From positions 496,001 through 560,000 of the forward strand of contig CAVSYR010000005.1 of the NCBI GenBank assembly GCA_963732225.1: a stretch of DNA of 64,000 bases, in the 5' to 3' direction. The notes under the pieces were generated by a model. It did not search any database and had not been told where the DNA came from. It saw nothing but the letters and a program-made list of their open reading frames with translations. Of this stretch, positions 61,596-64,000 are shown piece by piece (within the stretch, counting starts at the first letter, position 1; every line of letters starts with the position of its first letter). The stretch is from VRUE01 sp963732225 (lineage in GTDB: Bacteria > Actinomycetota > Thermoleophilia > Solirubrobacterales > 70-9). Both the position numbers and the translations under genes were made by a program.

Positions 61596-62671
61596 TCGCC
61601 GCGCCGCGCCCTTGCCGCCGATGCGAGCTGGTCGAGAACCGAGACGGTCGCCTCCCAGTTGAGGCAGGGATCGGTGATCGACTGGCCGTAGACGAGCTCG
61701 CCGTCGCCGAGATCCTGACGTCCCTCGACCAGGAAGGACTCGAGCATGACGCCGGCGATCGCCGCGTTGCCGTCGGCCACCTGGTCGGCGATCTCGCCGG
61801 CGGCGAGCAACTGCCGGGCGGGATCCTTGCCGCTGTTGTCGTGCGAGGCGTCGATCACCAGGCGCTCGGCAAGGCCGGCGCCGCGCAGCAGCCCCAAAGC
61901 CCCGGAGACGCCCTCGGCCCGATGGTTGGGGGCGCCGCGGCCACCGCGCAGGATCACGTGGCCGTCGGGATTGCCGCCGGTGTAGAGGATCGCCGGCGCG
62001 CCGGCATCGTCGATGCCGGCGAAGGCGTGCGGCGCCGCGGCGGCGCGCACGGCGTCAACCGCGACCTGGACGTCACCGTCGGTGCGGTTCTTGAAACCGA
62101 CCGGCATCGAGAGGCCGGAGGCAAGCTGACGGTGGGTCTGACTCTCGGTCGTACGAGCACCGATCGCCCCCCAGGAGACCGCGTCGGCGATGTACTGGGG
62201 CGTGATCGGGTCGAGGAACTCGGTGCCGACCGGCAGGCCCAAGTCGAGCACTTCGAGCAGCAGCCGGCGGGCCACATGCAGGCCGGTGTTGACGTCGAGC
62301 GAGCCGTCCAGATGGGGGTCGTTGATCAGGCCCTTCCAGCCGGTCGTCGTCCGCGGCTTCTCGAAGTAGACGCGCATCGCGATCAGCAGATCGCTGTTCA
62401 GCTTTTGTGCCTGCTCGGCCAAACGGCCGGCGTAGTCCAGCGCCGCTGCCGGGTCGTGCACGCTGCAGGGCCCGACCACGACCAGCACGCGGTCGTCGCT
62501 GCCGTCGAGCACGTTGCCGACTTCGCCGCGGCCACGCACCACGGCACTTTCGCGATCGTCTCCCAGCGGCAACTCCGTGAACAGCGCATCGGGCGAGACC
62601 AGCTCCTCGATGCGTTCGATCCGCTGGTCGCGGACCCGGTCTCGCGTCTCCCCCTTCATCCCGATCATCAT
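61592..62671 (-). CDS. 3-deoxy-7-phosphoheptulonate synthase (type I DAHP synthase)
   Basis: A 359-residue enzyme that starts aromatic amino acid synthesis from PEP and erythrose-4-phosphate. Type I AroF/G/H pattern: VVVGPCSVHDPAAALDYA, MRVYFEKPRTTTGWKGLINDP, LLEVLDLGLPVGTEFLDPITPQYIAD, GARTTESQTHRQLASGLSMPVGFKN and VIDASHDNSGK. Type I in actinobacteria is less common than type II. ATG 62671 is chosen; GAAGG and GGAGG lie upstream. It leads tyrA, aroA, cmk and der. Confidence 0.94.
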   Translation of the reverse strand: MMIGMKGETRDRVRDQRIERIEELVSPDALFTELPLGDDRESAVVRGRGEVGNVLDGSDDRVLVVVGPCSVHDPAAALDYAGRLAEQAQKLNSDLLIAMRVYFEKPRTTTGWKGLINDPHLDGSLDVNTGLHVARRLLLEVLDLGLPVGTEFLDPITPQYIADAVSWGAIGARTTESQTHRQLASGLSMPVGFKNRTDGDVQVAVDAVRAAAAPHAFAGIDDAGAPAILYTGGNPDGHVILRGGRGAPNHRAEGVSGALGLLRGAGLAERLVIDASHDNSGKDPARQLLAAGEIADQVADGNAAIAGVMLESFLVEGRQDLGDGELVYGQSITDPCLNWEATVSVLDQLASAARARRGE

Positions 62672-62891
62672 CTTGCCTTCACCTTCCTCCACGTTCACAA
62701 GCCTACTTCCGGTTTCCCCGCCGCACGTGACGGGTGAGTACGAGTAATTCCGGCGCCCGGGCCAGTTGCTTATTGCGGTGCGGCAGAGCCGCGAGGCCGG
62801 ACGCCTAGCTAAATCGCCAGAAATAGGAGAAGCGCGCGTGGGCGAGCGCGGCGCCGGAGGCGCTGATGACGCTCGTCGTGTCGGCTGATTG

Positions 62892-62923
62892 CTTCACCTT
62901 CCCTGACTTTGTAGCAGGTGAAG
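62892..62923 (-). repeat. Hairpin just after hisC
   Basis: CTTCACCT and AGGTGAAG, 8 bp each, with a 16-base spacer, begin 5 bp after the hisC stop on the minus strand. A weak terminator is possible; no U-tract follows. The rest of the 257-bp hisC-DAHP synthase gap shows nothing I can name. Confidence 0.4.
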
Positions 62924-62928
62924 GAGTG

Positions 62929-64000
62929 CTAGTCGAGCAGTTCCGTCATCGCCGCGAGGAAGCGGCCGTTCTCCTCGGCGGTGCCGTAGGAGACGCGGAT
63001 GTGGCCGGGGTCGCCCAGCGGCGTGCCAGGACGAACCGCGATCTGGCGCTCAGCGAGGCCGGCGACCACATCGGCCTCCTCGGCGTCGCCGAGGTCGATC
63101 CAGGAGAAGTTGGCGTGGGTCTCGGCGGTGGCGAGGCCGAGCTCGCCCAGGCCCTCCTCGACCCGCAGGCGCTCGGCGATCGTGCTCTCGACCCGCTTCG
63201 TGACATCGTCCTGGTGCAGGATCGCCTCGGCCCCCGCCGCCTGGGCGAGTGCGTTGACGCTGAAGGGCTGGCGCACGGCGTCGATCGCGGCGCGGAACTT
63301 GGGTGAGCCCAGCGCGTAGCCGACCCGCAGGCCGGCGAGGCCGTAGCACTTGCTGAAGGTGCGCAGGACGACCAGGTTGGGCAGATCCGCCAGTAGGTCG
63401 ACGGCGGCGTCGACGTCGTCGTGAGTCTGGAACTCGACGTAGGCCTCGTCGAGGATCACGGTGACGTGGGATGGCAGTCCGGCGCAGAACTCAGCCACCT
63501 CGGCGGCGGGGACGTGGGTGCCGGTCGGATTGTTCGGGTTGCAGACGAGGACGAGCTGGGTCGCCGCGGTCACCTCGGCCGCCATCGCATCGAGGTCGTG
63601 GACGTCACCAGCAGCGAGCGGCACGCGGACCTCGCGGGCTCCGGTCAGCGCCGGCAGGTACGGGTACATCGAGAAGGCCGGCCAGGCGTAGAGGATCTCG
63701 GCGCCGGACTCGCAGAGCGCCTCCGCGGCGGCGAGCAGGATCTCGCAGGAGCCGTTGCCGACCGCGACCCGGGCCGGGTCGGTGTCGTAGCGCTCGGCGA
63801 TGCGGCGGCGCAGCAGCGTCGCGTCGGGGTCCGGGTAGCGGTTCATCGCCCCAGCGGCGGCGGCAATCGCCTCGATCACTTTTGGGTGCGGCGGGCGAGG
63901 CGACTCGTTGGAGGCGAGCTGGGCGATGCTGCCGGCAGCGATCGCCTCGGGCGCCTGCCCGGTCGGGACTCCAGCCTGGTAGCCCGGCATGCGGGCGAGC
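62929..64000 (-). CDS. hisC: Histidinol-phosphate aminotransferase (5' end outside window)
   Basis: A PLP enzyme, at least 356 residues in the window. IAQLASNESPRPPHPKVIEAIA, DPARVAVGNGSCEILLAAAEALCESG, LVCNPNNPTGTHV, VILDEAYVEF and the PLP-lysine region LRTFSKCYGLAGLRVGYALG are those of HisC. An ATG at 63990 is possible, but the frame stays open to the window edge and HisC proteins usually begin a little earlier, so the start may lie outside. Next to aromatic genes, it may also serve in phenylalanine or tyrosine transamination. Confidence 0.92.
   Translation of the reverse strand, partial: LARMPGYQAGVPTGQAPEAIAAGSIAQLASNESPRPPHPKVIEAIAAAAGAMNRYPDPDATLLRRRIAERYDTDPARVAVGNGSCEILLAAAEALCESGAEILYAWPAFSMYPYLPALTGAREVRVPLAAGDVHDLDAMAAEVTAATQLVLVCNPNNPTGTHVPAAEVAEFCAGLPSHVTVILDEAYVEFQTHDDVDAAVDLLADLPNLVVLRTFSKCYGLAGLRVGYALGSPKFRAAIDAVRQPFSVNALAQAAGAEAILHQDDVTKRVESTIAERLRVEEGLGELGLATAETHANFSWIDLGDAEEADVVAGLAERQIAVRPGTPLGDPGHIRVSYGTAEENGRFLAAMTELLD

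Overview
The window is a very GC-rich bacterial chromosome segment, densely coding, with short intergenic gaps, many 4-base stop/start overlaps and frequent GTG/TTG starts. An actinomycete-type SepIVA-like protein, a FliA/WhiG-type sigma factor, zinc-binding L28 and L32, a WS/DGAT acyltransferase and an EF-G-like paralogue point to Actinomycetota. The gene mix suggests a deep lineage such as Thermoleophilia (Solirubrobacterales-like); this placement is inference from gene content only. Almost everything is core chromosome. I see no prophage, CRISPR array, transposase or rRNA operon.

Layout. 1-5.1 kb: an ATP-binding LuxR-type regulator (5' end possibly outside the window), a remnant of a DUF5131 gene, and a divergent cytochrome P450/TetR pair sharing a palindromic operator. 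5.1-5.7 kb: a gene-poor stretch with tRNA-Gly(GCC) and its terminator. 5.7-12.1 kb (minus strand): L,D-transpeptidase, xerC/D recombinase, sigma factor, EF-G-like GTPase, an unknown gene, RNase H and a VOC protein; a MITE-like palindrome sits between the last two. 12.3-13.9 kb (plus): 5-FCL-like protein and alpha/beta hydrolase. 14-19.1 kb (minus): ilvD, thiD, dprA, comM; then yraN (plus). 19.6-26.7 kb (minus): WS/DGAT, ftsY, ffh, rpsP, khpA, trmD, rplS, lepB, rnhB. 26.8-38.4 kb (mostly minus): fakA-like, recG, rsmD, coaD, sepIVA-like, DUF177, rpmF, plsX, acpP, rnc, smc, with a plus-strand methyltransferase embedded. 38.4-41.3 kb: MMPL transporter and rpmB around two copies of a structured repeat. 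41.4-44.9 kb: riboflavin operon ribD-ribE-ribBA-ribH. 45-49.2 kb (plus): GT2 glycosyltransferase, flippase, cation/proton antiporter. 49.2-55.4 kb (minus): priA, def, fmt, rsmB, zinc-ribbon protein, rpe. 55.4 kb (plus): a bacterial PH-domain membrane protein. 55.9-64 kb (minus): hisC (runs off the end), DAHP synthase, tyrA, aroA, cmk, der, metK.

Functionally the window combines translation, secretion (SRP, signal peptidase), ribosome assembly, DNA uptake and repair, lipid initiation (plsX, acpP, fakA-like) and aromatic amino acid and riboflavin synthesis.

The most unusual feature is a set of at least nine long intergenic inverted repeats. Three families recur here (3, 2 and 2 copies). Within each family the apical core is conserved, but part or all of the perfectly complementary stem differs from copy to copy. 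That is either RNA-like covariation or the mark of an element that builds or occupies its own palindrome. Other points of note: an 835-residue SMC with no recognisable hinge, ribosomal protein L19 with a 145-residue acidic tail, a lepB gene that appears to start at CTG, and absence of rimM from its usual place between khpA and trmD.
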